DNA from: Amycolatopsis marina
GTDB lineage: Bacteria; Actinomycetota; Actinomycetes; Mycobacteriales; Pseudonocardiaceae
Direction of reading: 5' to 3'
Length of the DNA: 64,000 nucleotides
Assembly: GCF_900111885.1 (NCBI RefSeq)
Contig: NZ_FOKG01000012.1
Coordinates: 62,001-126,000, forward strand
The position numbers were made by a program, and so were the translations under genes. Shown in pieces: positions 33,787 through 42,470 of the stretch (within the stretch, counting starts at the first letter, position 1; each line of letters starts with the position of its first letter). The notes below the pieces were generated by a model. That model had not been told where the DNA came from, made no database searches, and saw nothing but the letters and a program-made list of their open reading frames with translations.

Positions 33787-34893
33787 TCAGCGGGTCTTGT
33801 CCAGGCGGGAGAGGGTTTCGTCGTAGTCGCGCAGGAGGTCGGCCATCACGTCGGCGACCGGGCGTACCTCGTTCATCCGTCCGACGATCTGGCCCACCGG
33901 CATCGACACCACGCTCGGGTCGTTCGCGGCGTGGATGCGGTTGTGCGCGTGGGAGACCAGCAGGTTCTGCAACGGCATCGGCAGCGGTTTCGGCGCGTCG
34001 GGCGCCGACCACGCCTCCGTCCAGCGCGTCTTGAGCAGCCGGGCAGGCTTCCCGGTGTAGATGCGCGTCCGGACGGTGTCCGACGAATTCGCCTGCAACA
34101 GTGCCCGCTGCATCGCCCCGGAGTCCCCCATCGTCTGCAGGTACTCCTGTGTGGTGAGCCAGTACGAACCCATCCACGCCCCGGACGCACCCAGCGCCAG
34201 CGCGGCGGCGACCTGCCTGCCGGACCCGATACCGCCCGCGGCGAGCACGGGGGCCCGGTCGCCGACGGCGTCCACGATCTCCGGCAGCAGCACCATCGAC
34301 GCGATCTCGCCGGTGTGCCCGCCCGCCTCGTACCCCTGTGCGACAACGAAATCGACACCGTTGTCCACGTGCCGCACCGCGTGCTCGGCCTTGCCGGCCA
34401 ATGCCGCCACCGGCACGTCGTGCGCATGGACCTGCTCGATCACGTCCACCGGCGGCGACCCGAGCGCGTTGGCGATCAACCGGATCGGATGCCGCAGCGC
34501 CACCTCCACATGCGACCGGGCGACGGAGTGCAGCCAGCCGAGGACACCGGCTCGTTCGTCGGAGCCGTCCGGCAGATCCGGCACTCCCAGCTCGGCGAGC
34601 GTTCTGTCCACAAAGGCCCGATGTTCCTCGGGAATCAGCTCGTTGAGGTCGGTCGAGCTGCCTTCGGTCGGAATCTTCGAGGGCATCACGATGTCCACCC
34701 CGTAGGGCTTTCCCTCGGTGTTCTCGTCCATCCAGTCGAGCACCGAGTCGAGCTCGGCCGCGTCGTTGAACCGCACGCAGCCGAGCACACCGAGCCCACC
34801 CGCTCTGCTGATCGCCGCCGCGACGTGCTCGGACGGGGTGAACCCGACGATCGGATACCGGATGCCGAGGGTGTCGCAGAGTGGGGTTCGCAT
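33787..34893 (-). CDS. Nitronate monooxygenase-like flavoprotein (2-nitropropane dioxygenase family)
   Basis: This 368-residue TIM-barrel flavin enzyme has RTPLCDTLGIRYPIVGFTPS at the start, FVVAQGYEAGGHTGEIASMV (the phosphate/FMN-binding glycine-rich loop), PVLAAGGIGSGRQVAAALAL and GASGAWMGSYWL. Members oxidise nitronates or, in sterol loci, act on CoA thioesters (IpdC type). It lies 26 bases after fadD19 in the same direction, so it is probably in that operon and serves side-chain degradation, but its reaction is unknown. ATG 34893 gives the family-typical start; longer open frame upstream overlaps fadD19 in another frame. Confidence 0.77.
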   Translation of the reverse strand: MRTPLCDTLGIRYPIVGFTPSEHVAAAISRAGGLGVLGCVRFNDAAELDSVLDWMDENTEGKPYGVDIVMPSKIPTEGSSTDLNELIPEEHRAFVDRTLAELGVPDLPDGSDERAGVLGWLHSVARSHVEVALRHPIRLIANALGSPPVDVIEQVHAHDVPVAALAGKAEHAVRHVDNGVDFVVAQGYEAGGHTGEIASMVLLPEIVDAVGDRAPVLAAGGIGSGRQVAAALALGASGAWMGSYWLTTQEYLQTMGDSGAMQRALLQANSSDTVRTRIYTGKPARLLKTRWTEAWSAPDAPKPLPMPLQNLLVSHAHNRIHAANDPSVVSMPVGQIVGRMNEVRPVADVMADLLRDYDETLSRLDKTR

Positions 34894-34919
34894 GGATGTT
34901 CTCCTCAATGGCGCTGGGC

Positions 34920-36554
34920 TCAGGCGGGGGTGGCAGGCTTGCTGAGGTCGACCGCGGCCTCGTGTTCCTGCGCGTACCGCTGGGCCCAGGGGTAGTCCGG
35001 CTTGCCGCTCGGGGACCGGCCGATCTCGTCGGCGACCCACAGCGTGCGCGGCACCTTGTACCCGGCGAGTTCCGTACGGACGTGAGCCTCGATGGCGGCG
35101 AAGTCCGGCGTCACCCCCGGCCGGGACTGCATCACCGCCGCGACCCGCTGCCCCAACCGTTCGTCCGGCACACCGATTACCAGCGCGTCGAAGACGTCCG
35201 GATGCGACTTGAGCGCGCCCTCCACCTCTTCCGGGTACACCTTCTCGCCACCGGTGTTGACGCACTGCGAGCCGCGCCCGAGCAGCGTGACCGTGCCGTC
35301 CTCCTCGTAGCGGGCGTAGTCGCCCGGCACGACGTAGCGCACACCGTCGATCTCCACGAAGATCGTCTTGCTCTTCTCCGGATCGTTGTAGTAGCCCAGC
35401 GGCACATGCCCGCGCCGCGCGATCCGTCCCACGGCACCGGGGGCGGGTTCGATGAGCTGGTTGTCCTCGTCCAGCAGAATCGCCTGCTTGCCGAAGTTCA
35501 CCCTCGGTCCCGCCGAATGGTCCGCGTCCTTGGTGACCATGCCGATGCCGGTGAACCCGCTCTCCGAGGAGCCGATGGCGTCGGTGATGACGACGTTCGG
35601 CAGTTCGTCGAGAAACTCCTGCTTCACCGAGTGCGAGAACAACGCCGCGTGACTGGACACCGCGACGAGCGAGGAACCGTCGTAGCCGCCCTTCCGGTAG
35701 GCCTCGATCAGCGGCCGCGCCATGGCGTCACCGACGATGGTGAGCACCTGAACCTTGTTGTCCTGCACGGCTTTCCAGATCTCGTCCGCGTCGAACTGCG
35801 GGACGAACACGACGGTGCTTCCGGTGAACAACGCGCCGAAGGCCGCCCATTGCGCGGCGCCGTGGATCAGCGGCGCGGCCGGGAGCCGGACCAGCCCACC
35901 GCTCTCCTTGCCCTCGTTGGCGAGGGTCCACTCGTCGGCGACGTAGTCCCCGGTGACGAAGTTGATTCCGCCGCCGAGCGCACGCCAGATGTCCTCGTGC
36001 CGCCACAGCACACCCTTCGGATACCCCGTGGTGCCACCGGTGTAGAGGATGTAGAGGTCGTCGCCGCTGCGCTCGCCGAAGTCGCGGGCCGGGGAGGAAC
36101 CGGCGAGCGCCGCCTCGTACGGAACGCCGCCGTAACGGTCGTAGTCGCCGTCACTGCCGTCCTCGACAACGACAACGTGTTTCAATTTCGGATGATTGGG
36201 CAGCACGTCGGCCACCAGGTCGCTGTAGCGCCGCTCGTGCACGAGGGCGACCAGGTCCGCGTTGCCGAAGAGGTAGTTCAACTCCCCCTGGACATAGCGG
36301 TAGTTCACGTTGATGGCGATGGCGCGCAGCTTGTACGCCGCGACCATGGCCTCGATGGCCTCAATCGAGTTTCGCGAGTACACGCCGATGTGGGAGCCAG
36401 GCCCCACACCGTGTGCCGCGAGATGATGCGCCAGCCTGTTGGCGCGCTGGTCCAGCTCGTCGAAGGTGATCCGTCGCGCGCCGCAGACGATCGCAGTGCG
36501 GTCCGGCACGGCGTCGACGGCGTGCTCGAGTAGATCCGCGATGTTGTATGCCAC
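34920..36554 (-). CDS. fadD19: Sterol side-chain CoA ligase FadD19
   Basis: This 544-residue ATP-dependent acyl-CoA synthetase closely follows mycobacterial FadD19, which activates C24/C26 sterol side-chain acids, including those with C24 branches from plant sterols. Motifs are the P-loop LYTGGTTGYPKGVLWR, the adenylate motif ITDAIGSSESGFTG, GDYARYEEDGTVTLLGRGSQ, and the C-terminal catalytic-lysine region GRSPSGKPDYPWA. The start is GTG 36554. No ribosome binding site is visible and a TAGTTT box ends 6 bases upstream, so a leaderless transcript is likely. A KstR-type box lies at 36563-36578. It is divergent from echA19, as in M. tuberculosis. Confidence 0.9.
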   Translation of the reverse strand: MAYNIADLLEHAVDAVPDRTAIVCGARRITFDELDQRANRLAHHLAAHGVGPGSHIGVYSRNSIEAIEAMVAAYKLRAIAINVNYRYVQGELNYLFGNADLVALVHERRYSDLVADVLPNHPKLKHVVVVEDGSDGDYDRYGGVPYEAALAGSSPARDFGERSGDDLYILYTGGTTGYPKGVLWRHEDIWRALGGGINFVTGDYVADEWTLANEGKESGGLVRLPAAPLIHGAAQWAAFGALFTGSTVVFVPQFDADEIWKAVQDNKVQVLTIVGDAMARPLIEAYRKGGYDGSSLVAVSSHAALFSHSVKQEFLDELPNVVITDAIGSSESGFTGIGMVTKDADHSAGPRVNFGKQAILLDEDNQLIEPAPGAVGRIARRGHVPLGYYNDPEKSKTIFVEIDGVRYVVPGDYARYEEDGTVTLLGRGSQCVNTGGEKVYPEEVEGALKSHPDVFDALVIGVPDERLGQRVAAVMQSRPGVTPDFAAIEAHVRTELAGYKVPRTLWVADEIGRSPSGKPDYPWAQRYAQEHEAAVDLSKPATPA

Positions 36555-36562
36555 GCGACTAA

Positions 36563-36578
36563 ACTAGAACATGTTATC
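36563..36578. promoter_or_regulatory. KstR-type operator between fadD19 and echA19
   Basis: ACTAGAACATGTTATC matches the KstR half-site pattern (AGAAC-N2-GTT) that controls cholesterol uptake and side-chain genes in mycobacteria and rhodococci. It lies 9 bases before the fadD19 start and 41 before echA19, suited to control both. kstR itself is not in the window. Confidence 0.72.
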
Positions 36579-36618
36579 GTTCCGGGCAATGGTCCAGGCC
36601 CGATCGGAAGGCGGCACA

Positions 36619-37431
36619 ATGACGGAGAGGGCTTCCGGCTCACCGGACGAGCCGCACGCGCTGGTCGAACAGCGCGGCGCGACACTGGTCGTCACGATGA
36701 ACCGCCCGCATGCCCGCAACGCACTGACCGGCGAGATGTTGTCGATCATGGTCGAGGCGTGGGACCGGGTGGATGCCGACGACGAGATCCGCAGTTGCGT
36801 GCTGACCGGCGCGGGTGGGGCGTTCTGCGCGGGCGCGGACCTGAAGTCGATGAGCCGCAACAACCCGTCCGATTCCTTCGAACGCGGCTCGTTCGACCCC
36901 GCCCGTATCGAGGGGCTGCTCAAGGGACGCAGGCTGACGAAGCCGCTGATCGCCGCGGTCGAGGGGCCCGCGATCGCCGGCGGCACGGAGATCCTGCAGG
37001 GAACCGACATCCGCGTCGCCGGGCAGAGTGCCAAGTTCGGCGTCTCGGAGGCCAGGTGGGGCCTGTTCCCGATGGGCGGCTCCGCCGTCCGACTGCCGAG
37101 GCAGATTCCCTACACGATCGCGGCGGACATCCTGCTCACCGGCCGCCACGTCACCGCACAGGAGGCGAAGGACATCGGCCTGATCGGCCATGTCGTACCG
37201 GATGGCACGGCGTTGGACCGAGCACTGGAGCTCGCGGACCTGATCGCCGCCAACGGGCCGCTCGCGGTGCGGGCGATCCTGCGGACGATGCGCGACACCG
37301 AGGGCATGCACGAGGAGGAGGCGTTCAAACTCGACGCCCAGTACGGCATCGCGGTGTTCGCCAGCGAGGACGCGCGCGAGGGCCCGCGCGCCTTCGGCGA
37401 GAAGCGCAAGCCCCAATTCCGGGGACGCTGA
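36619..37431 (+). CDS. echA19: Enoyl-CoA hydratase EchA19
   Basis: This 270-residue crotonase family enzyme hydrates the sterol side-chain enoyl-CoA. Features are the opening [20 protein letters not shown], the first oxyanion-hole strand [11 protein letters not shown], the second [20 protein letters not shown], and a catalytic-type Glu in [17 protein letters not shown]. The match to M. tuberculosis EchA19 (Rv3516), also divergent from fadD19, supports the symbol. ATG 36619 has GGAAGG upstream. The earlier ATG at 36571 overlaps the KstR box and is unlikely to be the start. A double hairpin follows the stop. Confidence 0.87.
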   Translation: MTERASGSPDEPHALVEQRGATLVVTMNRPHARNALTGEMLSIMVEAWDRVDADDEIRSCVLTGAGGAFCAGADLKSMSRNNPSDSFERGSFDPARIEGLLKGRRLTKPLIAAVEGPAIAGGTEILQGTDIRVAGQSAKFGVSEARWGLFPMGGSAVRLPRQIPYTIAADILLTGRHVTAQEAKDIGLIGHVVPDGTALDRALELADLIAANGPLAVRAILRTMRDTEGMHEEEAFKLDAQYGIAVFASEDAREGPRAFGEKRKPQFRGR

Positions 37432-37459
37432 CAACGGCCGGTACCCGAGCCTGGGAGTT

Positions 37460-37520
37460 CCCCAATGTGGCATTGGGGACGCTCAAGTCCCCCAATGCCA
37501 CATTATTGGGGAACTTGAGC
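37460..37520. terminator. Two ATTGGGG hairpins between convergent genes
   Basis: CCCCAAT-GTGGC-ATTGGGG (37460-37478) is followed by a larger hairpin (37481-37520). The larger one has stem GCTCAAGT/ACTTGAGC plus CCCCAAT/ATTGGGG, one C-A mismatch and the loop GCCACATT. They lie between the convergent echA19 and acyl-CoA synthetase genes. The same CCCC..GTGGC..ATTGGGG core recurs at 46018-46054, again between convergent genes, so it is a repeated bidirectional terminator type. Confidence 0.75.
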
Positions 37521-37547
37521 GTTCCCGGGGGCCACCCGCCTGCGCCG

Positions 37548-39122
37548 TCAGATGGCGCGGTCGCGGCCCTGCCAGTAGGGGTCGCGGAGCTTGCGCTTGT
37601 AGAGCTTGCCGTTCGGGTCGCGCGGGAGCTGCTCGGCGTAGTCGATGCTGCGGGGCAGCTTGAACCGCGCCAGGCGGGAGCCCGCGTACTCCAGCAGCTC
37701 CCCGGTGAGCTCGTCGTTCGGCTCGACGCCCTCGGCTGGCTGCACCACGGCCTTGATCTCCTCGCCCCAGTCGTCGTGCGGCACACCGAACACCGCCACG
37801 TCCGCGACCTTCGGGTGCATCACCAGCTCGCCCTCGATCTCCGCCGGGTAGATGTTCACCCCGCCAGAGATGATCATGTCGTTCTTCCGGTCGTGCAGGT
37901 ACAAATAGCCGTCCTCGTCGAGGTGGCCCACATCGCCGAGGGTGAACAGGTCACCGACCCGCGACTTCTCGGTCTTCTCCCGGTCCTTGTGGTACTCGAA
38001 CGTCGAGTCGCCCATCTTCATGTACACCGTGCCGACCTCGCCGGGCGGCAACTCCGCTCCGGACTCGTCGAGCACCGTCACCGTCGAGCCGGGCCACGGG
38101 CGGCCCACCGACCCCGGCTTGCGCAGCCACTCCTCGCCGCTGATCACCGTGCCGCCGCCCTCCGTGGCCGCGTAGTACTCGGTCACGACCGGGCCCCACC
38201 AGTCGAGCATCTGCCGCTTGACCTCCAGCGGGCACGGTGCCGCCCCGTGGATCATGTTGCGCAGCGAGGACACGTCGTACCGCCCGCGGACCTCCTCCGG
38301 CAGCGCGAGCAGCCTGCGAAACTGGGTCGGGACCATATGGCTGTGCGTGACGCGGTAGCGCTCGATCAGGCGCAGCATCTCCTCGGGGTCCCACCGGTCC
38401 ATCAGCACCGCCGGGTGCCCGAGCTGGATGGAGATCACGACGAAGTTCAGCACCGCCGTGTGGTACAGCGGCGAACCGCACAGATGCACGTGTCCGTCGA
38501 ACGGGGACAGCCCGTAGATGCCGAAGAACCAGGTGGACGCCGCCGGGACCTGGTCCGGGTCGGCGCCGCTGAGCGGCCTGCGCACGCCCTTCGGCCTGCC
38601 GGTCGTACCCGAGGTGTAGAGCATCGGCGAGCCCGAGGTGCGCCGCCCCGGCCTGCCGTCGCCCTCCCCCGACCCCAGTTCCTCGATCCGGTGGAAGCCG
38701 GCCACCTCCCCCACCGCGAACCGGGCGCGCTCCGGCACGCCAGCCTCTTCGGCGGCCGCCACGGCGACCTCGCCGAATCGCTCGTGGGCGAGAAAGGCCT
38801 TCGCTCCGCTGTCACTGAGGATGTAGGCGACCTCGGGGCCGACCAGGTGCCAGTTGACCATCACGACGTAGAGCCCGGACTGGATCGCCGCGAAGTACGC
38901 CGCGAGCAGTTCCACACCGTTGGGCTGCAGCACCACGATCGCGTCTCCGGTCTCCAGGCCGAGTGCCTGAAGACCCCGCGCGTAGGAGTTGGCCTTCGCG
39001 GTCAGCTCCCCGTAACTGATCTCGGTGCCGTCGGGGTCGATCACCGCGGTGGCCTCGGGCCGCTCGGCCGCGATGTTCCAGACGCCTAGGGTGCCGGCCT
39101 GGGGCAGGGCAGAAGTGGGCAT
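37548..39122 (-). CDS. Acyl-CoA synthetase (FadD type) of the sterol locus
   Basis: This 524-residue AMP-forming CoA ligase has the P-loop PMLYTSGTTGRPKGVRRPLS, YYAATEGGGTVISGEEWL, GDVGHLDEDGYLYLHDRKND and the C-terminal DPNGKLYKRKLRDPYW with the catalytic Lys. It belongs to a group of FadD proteins distinct from FadD19 and FadD3; its substrate is probably a sterol-derived acid because of its place between echA19 and the ltp genes. I cannot assign a specific FadD number. ATG 39122 follows a TAGATT box by 7 bases and has no ribosome binding site, so leaderless initiation is likely. The box lies inside the KstR-type site at 39132-39147. Confidence 0.83.
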   Translation of the reverse strand: MPTSALPQAGTLGVWNIAAERPEATAVIDPDGTEISYGELTAKANSYARGLQALGLETGDAIVVLQPNGVELLAAYFAAIQSGLYVVMVNWHLVGPEVAYILSDSGAKAFLAHERFGEVAVAAAEEAGVPERARFAVGEVAGFHRIEELGSGEGDGRPGRRTSGSPMLYTSGTTGRPKGVRRPLSGADPDQVPAASTWFFGIYGLSPFDGHVHLCGSPLYHTAVLNFVVISIQLGHPAVLMDRWDPEEMLRLIERYRVTHSHMVPTQFRRLLALPEEVRGRYDVSSLRNMIHGAAPCPLEVKRQMLDWWGPVVTEYYAATEGGGTVISGEEWLRKPGSVGRPWPGSTVTVLDESGAELPPGEVGTVYMKMGDSTFEYHKDREKTEKSRVGDLFTLGDVGHLDEDGYLYLHDRKNDMIISGGVNIYPAEIEGELVMHPKVADVAVFGVPHDDWGEEIKAVVQPAEGVEPNDELTGELLEYAGSRLARFKLPRSIDYAEQLPRDPNGKLYKRKLRDPYWQGRDRAI

Positions 39123-39131
39123 ACCCGCAAA

Positions 39132-39147
39132 TCTAGAACGTGTTACA
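39132..39147. promoter_or_regulatory. KstR-type operator before the acyl-CoA synthetase gene
   Basis: TCTAGAACGTGTTACA fits the KstR pattern with the full AGAAC-GT-GTT core. It overlaps a probable -10 box (TAGATT on the minus strand) 10 bases before the ATG at 39122, so binding would block RNA polymerase. Confidence 0.75.
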
Positions 39148-39196
39148 CATTCAAGCAAGGTTCCGAACCTGGGGCGGCGCGGATCTTGCCGAGATT

Positions 39197-39212
39197 TCGA
39201 GAACGTGTTTCA
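39197..39212. promoter_or_regulatory. KstR-type operator before the double-DUF35 gene
   Basis: TCGAGAACGTGTTTCA, with the core AGAAC-GT-GTT, lies 9 bases before the GTG at 39221. With the site at 39132-39147 it gives each divergent transcription unit its own KstR box, 65 bases apart. Confidence 0.72.
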
Positions 39213-39220
39213 CTTTGCTC

Positions 39221-40225
39221 GTGACTGTCGGTACTGATGCAGCAGAGGCTCCCCTCTCCGCCCCGCTCAACGTGGGGTTCGACTACACACGCTCGGTCGG
39301 GCCGGTGCTCGGCCACTTCGTCACCGCGCTGCGCGAACGGCGGATCGACGGTGTGCGCGGTAGCGACGGACGGGTGCACGTCCCGCCCGTGGAGTACGAC
39401 CCGACGACCGCGGAACCACTCAGCGAGTTCGTCACGGTGGCGAACGAGGGCACGGTGCTCTCCTGGTCATGGATCGCCCGGCCGCTGGACGGCCAGCCGC
39501 TGGCCCGGCCGTTCGCCTGGGCGCTGATCCGGCTCGACGGTGCGGACACCGCGATCCTGCACGCCGTCGATGCGGGTGCCCCTGAGCACATCGGCACCGG
39601 TAGCCGGGTCCGCGTCCGCTGGGCGGACGAGCCGGTGGGGCACATCCGCGACATCGCCTGCTTCGACCTCGTCGACCCACCCGCCGGTCACACTCCTACC
39701 GAGTCACCCGCCGCTCCCCCGGTCGCCGAACGCGCCGACGGCGATCCGGTCGGCATCGTCATCACCCCGATCCACCTGCGCTACCAGCACTCCGCGTCCC
39801 CGGAGGAGAGCCGCTACCTGCGTGCGCTGGCCGAGGGCAGGCTGCTCGGACAGCGCTGCCCCGTGTGCCGCAAGGTTTACATCCCGCCCCGCGGGGCGTG
39901 CCCGGTGGACGGGGTACCGACCGTCGAAGAGATCGACCTGCCGGACACGGGCATCATCACCACGTTCTGCATCGTGAACGTGCCCTTCCTCGGCCAGCGG
40001 ATCAAACCTCCCTACGTCGCCGCCTACATCCTGCTGGACGGGGCCGACATCGCGTTCCTGCACCTGGTGCTCGGCTGCGACGCCGCCGACGTGCGGATGG
40101 GAATGCGGGTGCGTGCGTCGTGGAAGCCCAGGGACGAGTGGGGCACGACGCTGGAGAACATCCAGCACTTCGAACCGACCGGTGAACCGGACGCGCCGTA
40201 CGAGTCCTTCGCCCACCACCTGTGA
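39221..40225 (+). CDS. Double DUF35 OB-fold protein (Rv3521-like), partner of Ltp thiolases
   Basis: This 334-residue protein is built from two DUF35/OB-fold halves. The first (residues ~10-165) has no zinc cysteines. The second (residues ~195-330) has the rubredoxin-like knuckle RCPVCRKVYIPPRGACPVDG with three Cys and an Asp in the fourth position, then the OB strands TGIITTFCIVN and RIKPPYVAAYILLDG. DUF35 proteins are obligate partners of SCP-x type thiolases and aldolases, as ChsH2 is for Ltp2. Directly downstream are ltp4 and ltp3, as in M. tuberculosis Rv3521-Rv3523. The start is GTG 39221, with no ribosome binding site, just behind a KstR box. Confidence 0.82.
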   Translation: MTVGTDAAEAPLSAPLNVGFDYTRSVGPVLGHFVTALRERRIDGVRGSDGRVHVPPVEYDPTTAEPLSEFVTVANEGTVLSWSWIARPLDGQPLARPFAWALIRLDGADTAILHAVDAGAPEHIGTGSRVRVRWADEPVGHIRDIACFDLVDPPAGHTPTESPAAPPVAERADGDPVGIVITPIHLRYQHSASPEESRYLRALAEGRLLGQRCPVCRKVYIPPRGACPVDGVPTVEEIDLPDTGIITTFCIVNVPFLGQRIKPPYVAAYILLDGADIAFLHLVLGCDAADVRMGMRVRASWKPRDEWGTTLENIQHFEPTGEPDAPYESFAHHL

Positions 40226-40238
40226 AGGAGCTGCTCTG

Positions 40239-41294
40239 ATGAACGAGGTCGCGGTTGTCGGTTTCACCCAGGCGCCCAACGTCCGGCGAACCGAAGGCAC
40301 GACCAACGGCGTCGAGATGCTGGTCCCGATCCTCGCCGAGGCGTTCGAGCAAACCGGACTGTCCAAGGAGGACATCGGTTTCTGGTGCTCCGGATCATCG
40401 GACTACCTTGCCGGACGTGCCTTCTCCTTCATCTCGGCCGTGGACGCGATCGGCGCGTTCCCGCCGATCCACGAGTCGCATGTGGAGATGGACGCGGCGT
40501 GGGCGCTGTACGAGGCCTGGCTGAAAATTCGTACCGGCGAGGTGGACACCGCGCTGATCTACGGGTTCGGCAAGTCCTCGGCCGGCCAACTGCGCCGGGT
40601 GCTGTCCCTGCAACTCGATCCGTACCTGGTGGCACCACTGTGGCCGGATTCGATCAGTATCGCGGGCATTCAGGCGCGACTGGGGATCGACCGTGGCCTG
40701 TGGAGCGAGAAGGAGATGGCCGAGATCGCCGCCCGCAGCCGTGCCGACGCCATCGGCAATCCTGCCGCGCAGATCAGCGGCAGGGTGGAGCCAGGTGACC
40801 TGCTCGACGCGCCGATGTTCGCCGATCCGCTGCGGGCTCACGACATCGCCCCCATCACCGACGGGGCGGCGGTGCTCGTGCTGGCCTCCGCCGACCGGGC
40901 CCGCGAGCTCACCGACCACCCCGCGATCATCACCGGCCTCGAACACCGAGTCGACTCCCCCGTGCTCGGCGCGCGGGACCTCACCGGCTCGCCCTCGGCC
41001 GAGGCCGCCGGCAGGGCCGCGCGCGCCGACGGCGTGGAACTCGCCGAACTGCACGCGCCGTTCACCCATCAGGAGATCATCCTGCGCACCGCGCTCGGAC
41101 TGGGCGACGACGTGGTGATCAACCCGTCCGGCGGGCCGCTGACCGGAAACCCCATGTTCTCCGCGGGCCTGGCCCGCATCGGCGAGGCGGCGAACCGGAT
41201 TCTGCGCGGGGAGGCGGGAAAGGTGCTGGCGCACGCGACCAGCGGTCCCGCTCTGCAACAGAATCTGGTGGCCGTACTGGAGGGACGCGACTGA
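40239..41294 (+). CDS. ltp4: SCP-x type thiolase/aldolase Ltp4
   Basis: This 351-residue thiolase-fold protein lacks the usual N-terminal reactive Cys (HVEMDAAWALYEAWLKIRTG at that position) and carries HAPFTHQEIILRTALGL and NPSGGPLTGNPMFSAGLARI near the C-terminus. This is typical of lipid-transfer/SCP-x proteins that act as retro-aldolases on sterol side chains rather than as true thiolases. In Rhodococcus, Ltp3 and Ltp4 are needed for C24-branched (plant sterol) side chains. ATG 40239 lies 14 bases after the DUF35 gene (AAGGAG precedes it) and its stop overlaps ltp3 (TGATG). Confidence 0.84.
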   Translation: MNEVAVVGFTQAPNVRRTEGTTNGVEMLVPILAEAFEQTGLSKEDIGFWCSGSSDYLAGRAFSFISAVDAIGAFPPIHESHVEMDAAWALYEAWLKIRTGEVDTALIYGFGKSSAGQLRRVLSLQLDPYLVAPLWPDSISIAGIQARLGIDRGLWSEKEMAEIAARSRADAIGNPAAQISGRVEPGDLLDAPMFADPLRAHDIAPITDGAAVLVLASADRARELTDHPAIITGLEHRVDSPVLGARDLTGSPSAEAAGRAARADGVELAELHAPFTHQEIILRTALGLGDDVVINPSGGPLTGNPMFSAGLARIGEAANRILRGEAGKVLAHATSGPALQQNLVAVLEGRD

Positions 41295-42460
41295 TGGCCA
41301 AGCAACTCGCCGCCGTGCTCGGCACCGGCCAGACCGACCACCGGGCCAAGCGCACCGACGTCTCGATGCCCGGCCTGCTGCGCGAGGCGATCGACCGCGC
41401 GATGCGGGACGCGCAGGTCGAGTGGGCCGACATCGACGCCGTGGTACTGGGCAAGGCGCCGGACCTGTTCGAGGGCGTGATGATGCCGGAACTGTTCCTG
41501 GCCGACGCCCTCGGCGCCAACGGAAAGCCATTGCTGCGCGTACACACCGCCGGATCCGTCGGCGGCTCCACCGCGCTCATCGCCGCGAGCCTCGTGCAGT
41601 CCGGGGTGCACCGCAGGGTGCTCACGGTGGCCTTCGAGAAGCAGTCGGAGTCCAACGCCATGTGGGCCCTGTCCATCCTGCCGCCGTTCCAGATGCCCGT
41701 CGGTGCGGGCGCGGGTGGCTATTTCGCGCCGCACGTGCGCTCCTACATTCGCCGTTCCGGCGCTCCGGAGCACATCGGTGCGATGGTGGCCGCCAAGGAC
41801 CGGCGAAACGGGGCGCTCAATCCCCACGCCCACCTGCGCCAGGCGGACATCACCGTGGAGTCCGTCCAGGCCTCGCAGATGCTGTGGGACCCGATTCGCT
41901 ACGACGAGACCTGCCCGTCCTCGGACGGCGCGTGCGCGATGGTGCTCGGCGACGAGGCCGCGGGTGATGCCGTGCGGGGCGGAGCGGGCTGGATTCACGC
42001 GACCGCGATGCGCACGGAGCCGACCACGTTCGCCGGCCGGGACCAGGTGAACCCACGGGCGGGGCGCGACGCCGCGGCCGCGCTGTGGCGGGAGGCGGGG
42101 ATCTCCGACCCCCTGTCCGAAGTAGACGCGGCGGAGATCTACGTGCCGTTCTCCTGGTTCGAGCCGATGTGGCTGGAAAACCTGGGTTTCACCGCGGAGG
42201 GAGCGGGCTGGAAGCTGACCGAGGCGGGCGATACGGCGATCGGTGGCAGGCTGCCGGTGAACCCGTCCGGCGGTGTGCTGTCCACCAACCCCATCGGCGC
42301 GTCCGGCATGCTCAGGTTCGCGGAGGCGGCCAAACAGGTCATGGGTCGTGCGGGCGACTACCAGGTGGACGGCGCGAAGATCGCGCTCGGCCACGCCTAC
42401 GGCGGTGGGTCGCAGTACTTCTCGATGTGGGTGGTGGGCGCGCACAAGCCGGCCGACTGA
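41294..42460 (+). CDS. ltp3: SCP-x type thiolase/aldolase Ltp3
   Basis: This 388-residue thiolase-fold protein has RVHTAGSVGGSTALIAASLV where a thiolase would have its Cys, ALSILPPFQMPVGAGAGGYF, and a C-terminal NPSGGVLSTNPIGASGMLRF with GHAYGGGSQYFSMWVVG. It matches M. tuberculosis Rv3523. It probably pairs with Ltp4 and the DUF35 protein to split the side chain after its activation by FadD19. ATG 41294 overlaps the ltp4 stop by one base. The operon ends here: a convergent transglutaminase-like gene starts its 3' end 10 bases on. Confidence 0.84.
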   Translation: MAKQLAAVLGTGQTDHRAKRTDVSMPGLLREAIDRAMRDAQVEWADIDAVVLGKAPDLFEGVMMPELFLADALGANGKPLLRVHTAGSVGGSTALIAASLVQSGVHRRVLTVAFEKQSESNAMWALSILPPFQMPVGAGAGGYFAPHVRSYIRRSGAPEHIGAMVAAKDRRNGALNPHAHLRQADITVESVQASQMLWDPIRYDETCPSSDGACAMVLGDEAAGDAVRGGAGWIHATAMRTEPTTFAGRDQVNPRAGRDAAAALWREAGISDPLSEVDAAEIYVPFSWFEPMWLENLGFTAEGAGWKLTEAGDTAIGGRLPVNPSGGVLSTNPIGASGMLRFAEAAKQVMGRAGDYQVDGAKIALGHAYGGGSQYFSMWVVGAHKPAD

Positions 42461-42470
42461 CCCTGCCCGT

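Noticed and set aside
36759-39089. A 776-codon plus-strand open frame covering echA19 and the acyl-CoA synthetase
   Set aside because: It is an alternate frame of echA19 and then antisense to the synthetase, with no family resemblance.
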